Position numbers and translations under genes: made by a program. 52,805 nucleotides of DNA from an uncultured Clostridia bacterium (GTDB lineage: Bacteria; Bacillota; Clostridia; Lachnospirales; CAG-274): NCBI GenBank assembly GCA_947589665.1, contig CANQBJ010000009.1, positions 1 to 52,805 of the forward strand, in the 5' to 3' direction. The notes below the pieces were generated by a model that searched no databases, was not told where the DNA came from, and saw nothing but the letters and a program-made list of their open reading frames with translations. Of this stretch, positions 52,652 to 52,805 are shown in pieces (positions within the stretch are counted from its first letter, which is position 1; every line of letters begins with the position of its first letter).

Positions 52652-52703
52652 GGGACTGTCGCATTAAGAATTAAAGAAAAAAATATTGCGACAGTTCCTT
52701 TTT
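52652..52703 (+). terminator. terminator after the GDSL esterase gene
   Basis: GGGACTGTCGCA (52652-52663) pairs with TGCGACAGTTCC (52687-52698) over twelve positions with one G-U pair; the loop is 23 bases and TTTTT follows. Confidence 0.88.
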
Positions 52704-52711
52704 GATTTTGG

Positions 52712-52802
52712 TAAATTTTTGTTTATAGGAATAGGTTCGACCTCTCAGTCAGCCCCGTTCACAGTTATTTTTATATAAGCTTTTGCCGCGGCTGACAGCT
52801 CC
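52712..52802 (-). repeat. 91-bp repeat, right copy
   Basis: This stretch is the reverse complement of 41-131 except at 52727-52729. It stands in the opposite orientation to the left copy and reaches almost to the last base of the window. No reading frame is seen. Its 3' end AGCTCC is the start of a palindromic element of the kind scattered in gut Clostridia genomes. Confidence 0.9.
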
Positions 52803-52805
52803 CCT

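Overview
The window looks like chromosomal DNA of an anaerobic, probably spore-forming low-GC Firmicute of the class Clostridia. The evidence is an AT-rich sequence with many ATA, AGA and AGG codons, strong AGGAGG-type ribosome binding sites, the sporulation-associated genes yqfC, yqfD and a ylmC/ymxH-type gene, a Clostridia-style mreBCD-pbp2-min-rodA-mgsA cluster, and a selenium-dependent molybdenum hydroxylase locus. I cannot name a genus. A 91-bp repeat stands in opposite orientation at the two extreme ends (41-131 and 52712-52802). The window may therefore be a whole assembly contig that stops at dispersed repeats.

Left part, minus strand (246-9426): the riboflavin operon ribD-ribE-ribBA-ribH under a promoter and an FMN riboswitch (3700-3806), preceded by the housekeeping operon yqfC-yqfD-phoH-ybeY-cdd-udg-era-yqzL-recO. 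The 46-codon yqzL gene overlaps recO. A plus-strand pair, a small cupin and a sensor histidine kinase without a response regulator (9539-11313), interrupts the minus-strand genes. Next come the cell-shape and division genes on the minus strand (11404-19290): mreB-mreC-mreD-pbp2-minD-minE-rodA-mgsA-DUF1294. minC is missing from its usual place, and MgsA has Glu where the family has catalytic Asp.

From 19464 everything is on the plus strand. miaA and a ynbB-like PLP enzyme lead into molybdenum cofactor and molybdate genes (MoeA-like, moaC, moaA, MOSC-MogA fusion, modA, modB, modC). A separate promoter drives an NCS2 purine permease. Then comes a continuous operon (29121-38580): three subunits of a xanthine dehydrogenase-type hydroxylase, a MocA-YqeC fusion, selD, yedF, a cysteine desulfurase-like enzyme, a DUF3343 Se/S carrier-like protein, yqeB and an XdhC-like protein. 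xpt follows from its own promoter. Read together, this is a nearly self-contained module for taking up molybdate and a purine, building the molybdopterin cofactor, inserting a labile selenium ligand, hydroxylating the purine and salvaging xanthine.

The last third holds yicC-gmk-rpoZ-priA-def-fmt plus a zinc metallopeptidase (remA and coaBC are absent from the usual order), a possible small secreted protein, an Xaa-Pro aminopeptidase, a PD-(D/E)XK-like protein, a SEC-C-tagged methionine aminopeptidase, an alpha/beta hydrolase, a PRC-barrel protein, a methyltransferase whose 5' end carries an in-frame TAA, and a secreted GDSL esterase with S-layer-homology-like repeats. I see no tRNA, rRNA, CRISPR array, transposase or phage gene. 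No stretch longer than about 300 bases lacks a gene.
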